Origin: Alentia gelatinosa
Lineage: Eukaryota > Annelida > Polychaeta > Phyllodocida > Polynoidae
Reading direction: 5' to 3'
Length of the DNA: 64,000 bases
Assembly: GCA_950022655.1 (NCBI GenBank)
Contig: OX465579.1
Span: forward strand, 18,265,088-18,329,087
The notes below the pieces were generated by a model. The model made no database searches and had not been told where the DNA came from. It worked only from the letters and a program-made list of their open reading frames with translations. The position numbers and the translations under genes were made by a program. Below are positions 20,988-31,099 of this stretch, one piece after another (the stretch's first letter is position 1; every line of letters starts with the position of its first letter).

Positions 20988-21110
20988 TGGTGACTCTTCC
21001 CTGTAGCGGCCCAGTCGGGTGGCGCCCTCTGTAGTTAGATGTGGTACTCATATTTCGCTGCTGTGCGCTCCCCCTGGAGACATTTACTGATACTTCCTCT
21101 TGTGTTCCAG

Positions 21111-21173
21111 ATGTCCAACAAAAGGGTGTAGTGGACTTGGTCACATAACAGGAAAACATGCCCGCCATAGAAC
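21111..21173 (+). CDS. MYT1: MYT1-family protein, exon D (finger 1, first half)
   Basis: The acceptor is CTCTTGTGTTCCAG and the donor is AC|GTAAGT. The phase is 2 in and 2 out. It encodes (G)CPTKGCSGLGHITGKHARHR(T). The ligands Cys, Cys, His and His appear with the family spacing C-x4-C-x4-H-x7-H. The last Cys is supplied by exon E. Vertebrate MYT1/MYT1L finger 1 has CPTPGC, so the Lys in CPTKGC is unusual. The 63-nt exon is symmetric: skipping it joins exon C to exon E in frame and removes exactly these 21 residues, disabling finger 1. Vertebrate NZF proteins are known with and without finger 1. Confidence 0.95.
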
Positions 21174-22075
21174 GTAAGTTAACCAGAATATGGTAATTCT
21201 TTTCAGACAACACATTTAGGGGAAGAATGACCTCGTTGTCATTATATCCAGTTTCATCAAAACCATTCTTATTACTGTTATCATCCATGGAACTAACAGC
21301 ATCAATATTGTCAATTTAACAGTTAAATAAATAGTTTATATGCAAAAAGGCAATAGATACTGAATTGCATTTCTGTTAAACAAATTGATTTAGAATTAAG
21401 ATTATACACAATATATGTGGATCCCTTCGGTAAATGTTTTGCATATGTTAGATTAAAATGTACTATAGTTTGTTTTTCTGGGTTAGGGTTTGCTTCCATT
21501 CAGCAGCAGATATCCTAGGTTCCTATAGCAGGCATTTTGTGTTTATCAAATGATACCTATAGTAAATTATCAAAGGCATATCGGACGAAGTGCCATGGAA
21601 GGTAAAACCCATGTCAGTTTATTTGAAGTTGAATATGATCTCCAAGTGTTGTGGAACGCATTTCTAGCTTAAAAATCGCGTGTCACCATGCTAATCTGAT
21701 AATATTACAATAGAACATATAGAAATTTTAGAAGATTTTTTTCACATAGTAATACCCATGCCATCTTCTCCAAACTGTCACAGAATACAGTACATGTATA
21801 GTACATATACATATGTGAGTTTTAAAAATCATAGGTCACCATCCTTGTTTTTGATATAACTGAAGGAAACTATATTGTTCGGTTCATTTCCTATGTAAAT
21901 CAGTCAAATACCAATTGGCCTAATTTACCAGTTTGGCTAGGTCAGTCTCGTTATAAATCACTCATTTGGTATTATAATAAGTCAAAGGAACTGTTTGAAT
22001 TGCTAATTGTCAGTATCTGAAAATCACCAGGTGCATTGTAGGCTAAGCCTTTAATATGTGAACCTTTCGCTGCAG
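21174..22075 (+). other. Intron D-E
   Basis: 902 bp. 21174-21571 has no recognisable feature. 21572-22052 is an M1 element whose end lies only 23 bp before exon E. The acceptor tract is TGTGAACCTTTCGCTGCAG. Confidence 0.8.
21572..22052 (+). mobile_element. M1 inverted-repeat element, copy next to exon E
   Basis: It starts AAAGGCATATCGGACGAAG and ends CACCAGGTGCATTGTAGGC, then TAAGCCTTTAA. Internally it shares AAAACCCATGTCA, ATGATCTCCAAGTGTT, ACAGAATACAGTACATGTAT and CATAGGTCACC with copies at 25311-25813 and 28072-28560. Its right end forms the upstream side of the exon E splice acceptor region. Confidence 0.8.
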
Positions 22076-24651
22076 AGTATCCACGTGTCCACTGGCGGCC
22101 AAAAAGAGGAAACAGGAGGATGAGACGGGTTCGGAGCCGTCTCCCAAACGACGGAACAAAGACAAGACAAACACAGAGGACAAGGCGCCCACTGCTTCCC
22201 CGCCCGGCGCCCGAGACGACCTGGGCGAGAACGGACTCCGGAAAAAGCCGAGCGGGAAGGCGGAAAGTGCCGAGGGCACGGACGTGGACATGGACGAGGC
22301 CGAGGCCGTGATGTCGGCCTCGTGCGGCCGGCGGCGGGCCTCGTCACCCCGCAAACACGTCAAGTCCCAGGAGAAGGTCGGCAAGGGGAAATGTAAAGGA
22401 CAGAGCTCTTCGGCCGCTGCCCCGGCCGCCACCTCCTGTTCACCGAGCACAACGCGAAAGTCGCGTAGCCAGGTGGACAGCGAGGCCCGCCACCGAGAGC
22501 GGAGGCCCAAAAAGGACCACAACAGTAACAAGGACACATTGGATGAGGATGAGGACTCGACCGATCTGGACGAGGACCGGAAGATGATCCGGGAGACGGA
22601 GCGTGCTCTTCGCAGTCTCTCCGGGGAGTGGGAGGGACAGGCGCCCTTCTTCAGCTATGAGGCCAATAAGCTGGAGACCATGTTCGGGGAGGTGGACAAG
22701 CAACAAAACGAGGAGGAAGAGGAGGAGCAGGAGGCCAGCAGCACCAGTCGACGAGCCTCCAGGCAAAGCAGTCTCCTCGAGAAACAGATGGCGGTTAAGG
22801 AAGAAGATAGTCCTCCAACGGTAAAAGAGGGACAGAAAAAAGATATGGATGATGATGAAGATGAGGAGGAGGAGGAGGAAGAAGAAGAAGAGCAGGAGAT
22901 GGATCAAGGGATGGTTGAAGAAGAGGATGAAGAAGGAGACGAGGAGGAGGACGAAGAAGAGGAGGAGGAGGAAGAGGAGGAGGAGGATGTAGAGAGGCCA
23001 GATGTTCCTGATCCGGATACAATGGAGGACAGCGGTTCTGCACCAGAAACTGCTGAAGTTGGGACCAGCACAGAGAACACCGAAACCGTGCCTGATGACC
23101 AACAAACGCAGTCCTCGGTGTCTGCGGGTGTGTCGGACGCGGGAGGCGGGGGTGGTCGAGAAGGAGGTGGTGGTGGTGGTGGTAGTGGTACAGGTACAGT
23201 GGTGGTTGCCACAGCGCAGCGACCTAACAGTGTCCAGGACGATCCTTTTGAGAGCCTGTTAAAGATAGAGCAGCAGTGTGCCAGCATCCAGTCCCTGGTG
23301 GAGAAGCAGTCTCAGGAACGTAGCAGCACACCTGTCACAAGGGAGGATGCAGGGCCTCGGGCGGGCACAGACTCCAAAGCCGTGGCCGCCTCCGACGCCG
23401 CCGCCGCTTGCTCCAAGACCGTGGAGGCGACTCCAGCCATGGACCGGAGCAGTGCTGAGGCACAACCTGGCAAGGGGGGCATCTCTGATATCCTCCAGGC
23501 ATTTTGCCCGCAGGTCAAAGCCGAGCAGGAGGAGGAGGAGGAGAACGAGGAGGAGGAAGAAGAAGAGGAGGAGGAGGAGGAAGAGGAAGAACCCCCGCGA
23601 CTGGAACCTGTGCAGTGCCCCCCGAGCCTGGGCGTGTCCGTGCGGGAGCCGGGGGTGCTCCAGCAACGGCCCGTGGAGGAGCACCAGGAGCCGCCGCAGC
23701 CCGAGTCTCACTGCACGGCCCAGGTCATCAAGATCGAGCCGCAGCTGGACCTGGAACTGGACCTGGAGGATCACCAGGAGTGTCCCCGGGTCCCGGAGCA
23801 GCAGCAGCAGCAGCAGCAGCCCCCTCTGGTGGTGGGAGCCCCGGAGCAGCCCCTGCTCAAACAGGAGGACTACGGCACCTGCGCACTGCAGCAGGAAGAC
23901 GCCGGTACGACGCTGGACATGAGTGATGTGACGCAAAACGACAGTGATAACTTGACAGTGCAAACGGACTGGCATGAGCCGGCGGGGCTGGTTGAGAGCT
24001 GCTCACACGCGCTCGGGTCCGGGATGGGGCTGACCGAGGCCACCACGTGTCACTCCCTGCTGGCGGCCGGCGCGGACTCGCTCACGGCCACCGCCTCCTT
24101 CATGGTGGAGACGGCGCCGTCCGTCATGACAATCGCCCCACTCAACGGCGCCCACCTGCAAACCCCCACGAACTTCAATAGTAGCGCCACTTCTCACCAT
24201 CCACATCATCAACAACAACAACAACAACATCATCCACACAGCATGAGCGGCGGCGGCGGCGGGGGCGACGCCACCCGAATGGCCTTCACTACCACGTCGA
24301 CGATATCCATCACGGACCAACAACAACAACAACAACAACAACAGCAGCAGCAGCAACTGGTGAACAGTTGCTCCAGCCAACCGCCGAGTTATACCGTAGC
24401 GCAGACCACGACCATTGACCACTCGCAGCTGGGGCTGACGAGCAGTACGCCCGCCAGCCTGAGCAGCTCCAGCTCCAGCTACAACAGCTCGGAGAACAGT
24501 CTGAGCAGCCTCGCTCTCGTCGCCTCCGAGGCGCTGGCCGCCGAGAAGGCCGCCGAGCGCAAGCAGGACATCACTTCCGGCTCCATTTCCGGTGCCAACA
24601 CGTCACCGCAGCCCCGCTTCTCGCCGCTAGATGTCGCCGCAGCCAAACGAG
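22076..24651 (+). CDS. MYT1: MYT1-family protein, exon E (finger 1 second half, acidic and low-complexity region)
   Basis: Exon of 2,576 nt, phase 2 in and 1 out, donor GAG|GTAAGA. It opens with (T)VSTCPLAAKKRK, which gives the last finger 1 Cys and a KKRK basic patch (22101-22112), like 'YGCPLAKKRK' in MYT1L. Next come PSPKRRNKDK, an Asp/Glu-rich stretch (about 22840-23000), a Gly run (about 23137-23190), a second Glu run (about 23525-23590), 7 Gln (23799-23819), a His/Gln/Gly segment (24193-24270), 13 Gln (24318-24356) and a Ser-rich part. Near the end, SLALVASEALAAEKAAERKQ resembles the 'LLEKAIALETERAKAMREK' helix of MYT1L. The first ATG of the long open frame (22284) is internal, not a start. 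In the family this region recruits SIN3/HDAC corepressors. Confidence 0.95.
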
Positions 24652-24799
24652 GTAAGAATCCAGCATTCACTTAACGTGCAGGTCCTTTTATCTCCCCGTA
24701 AACACACGATGTATTTTTATGTGGGAAATAGGTAGATATGTATAAGTTGGTTTCCAAACAGATGTATCTCAAAGGTTGAAAATAGCACTGACTACTCAA

Positions 24800-25200
24800 G
24801 GTCTATTGACACTGTGCGACTGGGGGGGGGGGGGCTTGTGAGCCAGTACCTCCAGTCTGAGACTGGAGGTACTGGCTCACAAGTGGACGGTCCTTATTCC
24901 TTGCGACTGGGCTTACCGCGTGTAGCTCTAGTCGCAATGAAATGCAGTTCACACCGTTTTCTGTATTCCTTGCACTTCATACCCTTCAGACTGGTGGTAC
25001 CGGCTCGCAAGAGTGTGAACTGGCCTTCGACTACTCCCCTTGTGACTGGAGCACGTGCATTATTAGGTACATCGATAAGTAAATCTCAGACTAGCGGTAC
25101 CAATTATCAAACGTGTGTGATATACAAAAACGCTTGCGACTGGGCGTACCTGAGGTACATCCAGTCTGGGACTGGGCATACCCGGGACGCCTAGCAGGAA
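24800..25200. repeat. GCGACTGG-rich inverted-repeat region with a perfect 24-bp hairpin
   Basis: 24835-24883 is a perfect palindrome, CTTGTGAGCCAGTACCTCC onward, with 24-bp arms and a 1-nt centre. Around it, words such as GCGACTGGGCGTACC, CAGACTAGCGGTACCAA and GTGTGAACTGGCC recur. They match the smaller element M6 at 48241-48414. Confidence 0.75.
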
Positions 25201-25310
25201 ACTTGCGGTGCGAAACGCCATTATCTGTGGTCATTTTCGGCAGGTGGAAATGCTGCATAATAGCTTTTCGTATAAACCAAATGTGTATATGTATATATAT
25301 ATATATATAT

Positions 25311-25813
25311 TTAAAATTCAAAACCCATGTCATTTCCCTGAAATTTGAATATTATGATCTCCAAGTGTTCTAGTACACATATCTAACTTGAAAATTGGGG
25401 GTCACTGTGCTTATCTTTCACTTAGAGATCAATATTATGACAATTTTATAATAGAATATATAGAGATTCTAAGAAGTTGCTTTTCAAATAATAAAACCAT
25501 GTTGCTTTTGTCAAACTTTCACAGAATATAGTACATGTATAGTACTACAAATTTAAGTTTTAAAAACCAAAGGTCACCGTTCTTGTTTTTGAAAGAATTT
25601 AAGAAAAACATGTCTTTCAGTACAAGTCCTCTGTGAATCACGCAAATGTAAATCAGCCTATAATACCTATCAAAATTAAATAAACTAGACAAAACATCAA
25701 ATATACTCATTTGGAAATAGAATGAATCCCAAGGAACCAGTTTTTACTTACAGTTGACAATATCTAAAAACCACCAGGTGGTGCCTGCGTAAATTGTCCG
25801 ATGTATCTTCAAT
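25311..25813 (+). mobile_element. M1 inverted-repeat element, truncated copy
   Basis: It shares AAAACCCATGTCATTTCC, ATGATCTCCAAGTGTTCTAG, ATATAGTACATGTATAGTAC and AAACCACCAGGTGG with the other M1 copies. The left terminus is missing and replaced by a short (TA)n tract (about 25288-25310). Confidence 0.7.
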
Positions 25814-26242
25814 GCTTAATGGAGTGGTGTATTGGAGTTGACGTATATAGCTCGGCTATATGTCAATATATGAGGTTTATACCAGGCCCACAGATTGCTG
25901 CATGACCTTGATAAGGATTTACAAAGGCGGTCAGCACAAATAAGACATGAAATAGTCTGTCCTTCATCAAGGGCACCCTTTGTGTCAGTCATGATGCTAT
26001 AAGCAACGAGTCCTGTTTTTGACCACGCCAGTGAAGATAGGGGCACTGCTAATGTGCATGTAAATTATCCGAAGTAATTTCTTAGAAGTATGTTGGGCAT
26101 TGTCAGGTGGTTACAACTCCCTGCAGAATTGGAATATGAGAAAATCTAAATGTATGGCCACAAATGTGTTTTGCAGTTGAGCTGTTGCCTAGTCTAAATC
26201 AAGGTTTTGTTTTGTTTAAAATCTAGTATACCCATTCTCCTA

Positions 26243-26477
26243 AAGTGTAATTCACACGGTGGGATTCACGTACCTCACAGGGTTTACAATCTTATGAGAT
26301 TCTATTCCTTTTTAGGGAAAAATGTCGCCAACAATTAAAGGGGAAAATAAATGTATCATGGAAATGGAACCCTACAATTTAGATTAAGAGATTATGTTCG
26401 AGTACAGAATATTAGCAGGATTTGTCTCAGACAAACAGCCTGTGAGGTACATGAATCCCATCGTGTGAATCCCACTT
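26243..26477. mobile_element. M5 MITE, 235 bp with 39-bp inverted ends
   Basis: The left end is AAGTGTAATTCACACGGTGG, then GATTCACGTACCTCACAGG. The right end is the inverse, CCTGTGAGGTACATGAATCC, then CATCGTGTGAATCCCACTT, with about four mismatches over 39 bp. There is no coding capacity, and no other copy was seen in the window. Confidence 0.8.
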
Positions 26478-27081
26478 AAAGTAACTATGCAACAGTTTTA
26501 TAGCAAATCGGATGTCTATGAGCCGTCCCTATAAAGGCTGCATGTTATAAATATCAGCCTCTATTGATATTTTATACAATTAATTATTACCGATTACCAT
26601 TGTACCAAACCTTAGAGGCCCTTGATTTTTTTCTTATGAAAAAATAGTTTACTAATTTATATAATGATATTATACAGGTCTTCCTATGAAGTCTTCCCAT
26701 TAATGTCATAATGATATCAAGAGTGAGAACTACCCTTTTTAATCAGGGTGGTTAAACCCCGGTAGGTTGGTACAGGAGAGGATTATCAGTACATTTATAT
26801 GAGTGGTGATTAATTACTAAATGCGTTTACTCTCCCTATGAATCTCACTGTAATTGAATGATAAAACGATGAAGATGCCACTGCATTAATAGAAGTGCAT
26901 CTAACGCAATACTGGCCAGGGGAAAAGGAACATGAAGTTCCCTCAAATGTACTTACTAAATGGAATAATTGCATTTAGTTTAATGAAACGGGGGAATTTT
27001 ATGAGGAATCATTATGTTTACGGAGATACTCATTGGAGGCACCTGGCCAATTTCATACATGCACGTTGTCCAACTTGGTTA

Positions 27082-27358
27082 TTATCTCACCCCTGGTTAT
27101 CTTTTCCACATACACTTAACATTGGAAACTTGTACTCAACGCCCGTGGAGTATTGTCAAACAATACTCAATGGGGGATGATGACATTTTAGCCAAATAGT
27201 CAGTGATAGGGGTGAGATAAAATCGGAACCGCACCCGATCCATATCCACCGACGATATGCCATGAGTTTTGGTTGCAGAGTAATTTCACGAGGCTTTGCG
27301 TGAGATGATATATGATGATATATTGTCAGTGGTTATGAATCTCGATGCAGTTCAGTTA
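27082..27358 (+). mobile_element. Foldback element AHF-9c
   Basis: TTATCTCACCCCTGGTTATC, CACTTAACATTGGAAACTTG, CAACGCCCGTGGAGTATTG opposite CAATACTCAATGGGG, AGTGATAGGGGTGAGATAAA, CCGCACCCGATCCATATC and an apex TAATTTCACGAGGCTTTGCG, then TGAGATGATAT. It ends GGTTATGAATCTCGATGCAG. Confidence 0.7.
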
Positions 27359-27590
27359 ATGAGGCATGGTGAGTGTACCTCAATTCCATCTGTTCCTCGA
27401 TATTTTAGTTGGAAATACTTCGAACTCGGTGAGTTTTTCCGACCAAAATATCTCTGAACAGATTCCATTCAGGAACACTAACCAAGTCTCCTGTCATTAT
27501 TTCGCAGGCCTATTTCCTGGCGAATCATAGCGTAGCTTAATGATTATTTTTATAAGATAAGAGGGTAATAATGTCGGTTTACCTGTAGCT

Positions 27591-27633
<43 letters not shown>

Positions 27634-27655
27634 ATTTATATATATATATATATGC
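27591..27655. repeat. (TG)n(TA)n microsatellite
   Basis: A short TG run passes into interrupted TA repeats. The Tyr/Ile-rich frame across it is compositional. Confidence 0.95.
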
Positions 27656-28071
27656 GGACACGCAAACTTTTGTATTGCTGAATGGTTCATTTCAGATTAA
27701 TGTATGTGTAGCAGGTGATTTATATTTCATCTGCATGGAAGAGTCCAATTACACGATGAATAAAAAGGACACCTTTCGAAATGTCAAAGTATATATGAGG
27801 TTCGGGTGGCCCTTTCCATTACACTTACCACCCCATTTAACCTCTGAAATTAATACTAATAACTACAGAATGACATATTCTGTGGCAGATCCTTAGGTTT
27901 CAGACAAGTCTACTGTAAAAATGATCGATGATTAATCGATTAACGCACCTGTATCACTTTGGAGAGAAGACGGCAAAGACATGATTGAAAAGTCACATGT
28001 TTTTAGCCGGTAGCGATAACGGGGTTGTGTCTCTTCCATTAAAACATGTTGAGCCAACATTTATTTCACTT

Positions 28072-28560
28072 AAAGGCATATCGGACAATTTAACTTGAAA
28101 ATTAAAACCCATGTCACTTTCCTAAAATTTCACTATGATGATCTCCAAGTGTTCTAGTATACGTAGCCTATCTAATTTAAAAATGGGGATCATCCTGTCA
28201 ATATCATATTAGAATATAGACATTTTAAGAAGTTGTTTTTTACAAAACCCATGTCATTTCCCTCAAACTTTCACAAAATATTGTAGATCTATAGTATTAC
28301 ATATTCAACTTTTAAAAACCATAGGTTGGTCCTCATATTGGAAATAATTTAAGAAAACCATATTTGTCAGTACATTTCCTAAGTAAATCGAGCAAATGTA
28401 AATTAGCCTATTAAACCTATTGAAATTGCATAAACTGGACAAAACTTCAAATTTACTGATTTAGAATCGGAATGAAACACTGGAACCAGTTTTGACTGAT
28501 AATTGACAATATCTAAAAAATCACCAGATGGCGCCACCGTGAATTGTAGGATATGCCTTT
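28072..28560 (+). mobile_element. M1 inverted-repeat element, full-length copy (489 bp)
   Basis: It is bounded by TTAAAGGCATATCGGACAA and GAATTGTAGGATATGCCTTT, then AA, so the ends read as TTAAAGG and CCTTTAA. Its internal words (ATGATCTCCAAGTGTTCTAG, CATAGGTTGGTCC, ATCACCAGATGGCGCCACC) define the family. It lies 207 bp upstream of microexon F. Confidence 0.8.
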
Positions 28561-28767
28561 AACACCTTCAAGTTCCGTGATGCAGTTCTTTCTTAGCCCT
28601 CACTCTCCCCGCGTAGACGACCTTCAGTTAAGCCCTGTTATTATGTGACTTTTTTTTGTGTATTGTGCTTGGAGAGTGCACATTCATGTTTTTTGCGCTG
28701 TTGAGCTTCCGTTGAGTCCACGCATGCGTCGTGTGTTGATTACATTTGTGCCCCTTTGTTCTTTTAG

Positions 28768-28797
28768 ACGGATGCTCAGCAATGTGTCATATGGGAG
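28768..28797 (+). CDS. MYT1: MYT1-family protein, exon F (30-nt microexon)
   Basis: The acceptor is CTTTGTTCTTTTAG and the donor is GGAG|GTAAGT, both strong. The phase is 1 in and 1 out. It encodes (D)GCSAMCHMG and joins directly to finger 2, giving GESKCPTP. It adds two Cys and one His immediately before the first zinc ligand of finger 2. The exon is symmetric: exon E can also join exon G directly in frame. I know no counterpart in vertebrate MYT1 proteins at this place, so the call rests on splice sites and phase. Confidence 0.75.
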
Positions 28798-29667
28798 GTA
28801 AGTTGGCTAAAGTACCGAATTCTCTCAATCCTTCAGATAAAGACTATTCAAAACGGAGTCAGACACTAGAGGAGCACTATTCAAAGATAACATAAAAGCC
28901 TAGTCGATGGCGCCGTTCAGATGGCCGCCGAAGTGTAGTTGAGTGACAATTATGCCGTACTAATACTTTCAAGCGTCAAAAAGGCCCAGACCGCCATCTT
29001 TCAGAGAGTATATAATACTTTGCTCAGTAGCTTTTCGTCCGCCTTCTTTCTTTCTTTTTTCCTCTTTTGGATCTCCGCTTTTTTTTTTATCTACCCCTGC
29101 GTCAGTCGAGCTCTACTTATGGTTTCCATGACAACGACTGAGGATGTCGATGCTGAGGCAGTGCGAGATGGGGTTGTGTGAGGTGGGGCTGAAGGGGGGG
29201 GGGGGGTGTCGGTTGGCGTAATTAAAATTACCTGAAGATGTTTGGTCCTTACATATGTAAATACGGATTGCCTGTAGCTAGATTGGTATATATATACTGC
29301 TGATTGTTAGTGACAGCGACGTCCTGAAGACAAAAAAAGGGGGATGCTGTTCGCTGTCTTTTGAGAAGCTCGCAATGTATAAAAGCGAGTGGAAGTGGAG
29401 TCAGAATGCTCCCTGCACTGCGTACGTTCAGTTTAAGTTTGATTCAGCTTGTCAAGTCGTGGGCCTTTTGTATATTCCTTGTCGGTGGTAAATGCCATAA
29501 TGCTGACTGCCATACATTTGAAAACAGCGTTCTTATGTTAAGAGTGAATAGAAATGGAGCTCTTACATCAGGGCAGTTTTACCGATAACGAGATGTATGT
29601 ATACATAGAAAATGGGACTAATCCAGTAAGAGAGAACTCAATTCATTATACTCTTCGCTTATAACAT

Positions 29668-30080
29668 GTGCATCCATAGCCTTTATTATCCATTGAGAAT
29701 GTATGGAGAATCTCTAAACCAAGACCCATGATATAAAACCTGTCAGATACCATAACTGTGGTATACAGATTCAAATCCATGGTTTACGGCTTTCAAAACC
29801 ATGGTATACGGGAAAATAGTCCATTTGTGCTAGAGAGCAAAAGAAACAGTCCCTATTGATTTATCCTTTGATATGGCAATTCCTGGGTTTAATGTACTCG
29901 AGAAGATGGATATTAAATACAACACACGATGGTTACATAGACAGGTGGCTCTGTAAACCACTCAAGGTTGACGTTGTAATGCACTCTCTTGTGTATTTCT
30001 ACGCATCAACCACTCGTGGTTTTCCGCCGCCTGCGCACAGAACCATCGATTATTGTCTATACTTTATATAAACAGTTGTA
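29668..30080 (+). mobile_element. Foldback element AHF-13a (CGATGGTTTTGTGG subfamily)
   Basis: It has CCCATGATATAAAACCTGTC, AGATACCATAACTGTGGTAT, CAAAACCATGGTATACGGGA, CCCTATTGATTTATCC, GACAGGTGGCTCTGTAAACC, TCAAGGTTGACGTTGTAATG and CATCAACCACTCGTGG. The same series occurs in four copies between 52925 and 54830. The CATAGGCTTAACATT framework word is replaced here, but the apex keeps the GTAATACAC-like arms. Confidence 0.6.
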
Positions 30081-31099
30081 TCACTAATGTTATACTCGAA
30101 GAAATCAAATATGCACATATTGAATAAAGTTTTGCCTTGAATTACGAAAAAAATATATTCAATTACTATTGTATGGAACTAGAATGGACTCTATTAAAAT
30201 AATACAATCCAGAACAATTGCCAAAAAAAACCAGTTTGTTACAATACTCTAAGCAATTTGAAATGAGTATACCTTCCACCAATATTAGTTTTTACTGTGA
30301 AGCATGGCCTGCCTCACCAGCTAGTTAAGACAATAACAGAACAATAAAGGTAATTCATAGAGAAAGAGACGTAAAAAGCTTGCAATATGCTTAAATACCG
30401 CTTGGTCTCAGACCTTCGAAGACGGTGTGTTCGTTCTGAAGTGCACGGTAAAAGTGGGTCTTGGAGGAGTAGCAGGTGGGCCACATAGCTCTGATCTTTG
30501 TTTTAATTGTTCGTCTAGACCACTGCGGGGTTAGAGCTCTTTACTTGTGCTTTCAGGGAGGATGGGGATCGGTTTTACCCGTCACTTTGTGAAAGACCCG
30601 GCCCAACTTACTCTCACATCAAACGATGCACAGCATCAATAGCAATTTGGTTTTATTGTGACAAAACGCTGGGCGGTTGTCTTTTTGTTTTTATGCTGAT
30701 TGATTCCACAACCCGTTGTGGTGAGTTAGGTACTTTATATAACCCACCCTGGTGCATGGTGGAGAAGGGGGGTAGGGGGCAGGAGGAGGAGGAGGAGGAG
30801 GAGGAGGGGGTGTGTGTGGTGTGGTGTGGGGGTGGTTTGTCCTGCATGCACACCTGGCCACCGTAGGCGGGCTTAAAGGAAAGCCACCTCATTATAATAA
30901 AGCATCCCACTTGACAAGGCCGATCTTAATAAGCCAGCTTAGAACAAACAAGTATAAACCGACGGATTGGATCGTGTACGCGGAGCGGACGGGAGAAGGG
31001 CGTGCCGGGGAGGCGGCAGCGTTGGGTGGCGGTGCTGATGATGAAGACGATGTCCTCGTATATACCAACTACTGATAAAAACAAGAAAGCAGCCTCAGT

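Larger units (their letters stand above)
15984..21110 (+). other. Intron C-D
   Basis: 5,127 bp. It contains AHF-7b (16225-16510), the empty-site L copy (16855-17385), foldbacks at 17410-17660, 17662-18076, 19310-19632 and 20012-20258, a mini hAT-like element (18250-18333), a (TA)n tract (18679-18727) and the M2 element (20369-20987). Stretches 15984-16224, 16511-16854, 18350-18678, 18728-19309 and 19633-20011 contain no recognisable feature except a GGGCGGGCG-rich patch at 18334-18410. Confidence 0.7.
24652..28767 (+). other. Intron E-F
   Basis: 4,116 bp. It contains a perfect hairpin (24835-24883), a repetitive GCGACTGG region (24800-25200), M1 copies (25311-25813 and 28072-28560), the M5 element (26243-26477), AHF-9c (27082-27358), a fragment of AHF-7 (27395-27480) and a (TG/TA)n tract (27591-27655). 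Stretches 25814-26242, 26478-27081 and 27656-28071 show nothing recognisable. Confidence 0.7.

Noticed and set aside
22440..23975. Long minus-strand frames (221 and 238 codons) opposite exon E
   Set aside because: They are Leu/Phe-rich mirrors of the Glu/Gln-coding strand, with no recognisable domain.
22284..24674. 796-codon open frame as a stand-alone protein starting at ATG 22284
   Set aside because: The frame is open upstream to the acceptor at 22076, where it encodes the second half of finger 1. It leaves the exon at 24651, and the last few codons are intron.
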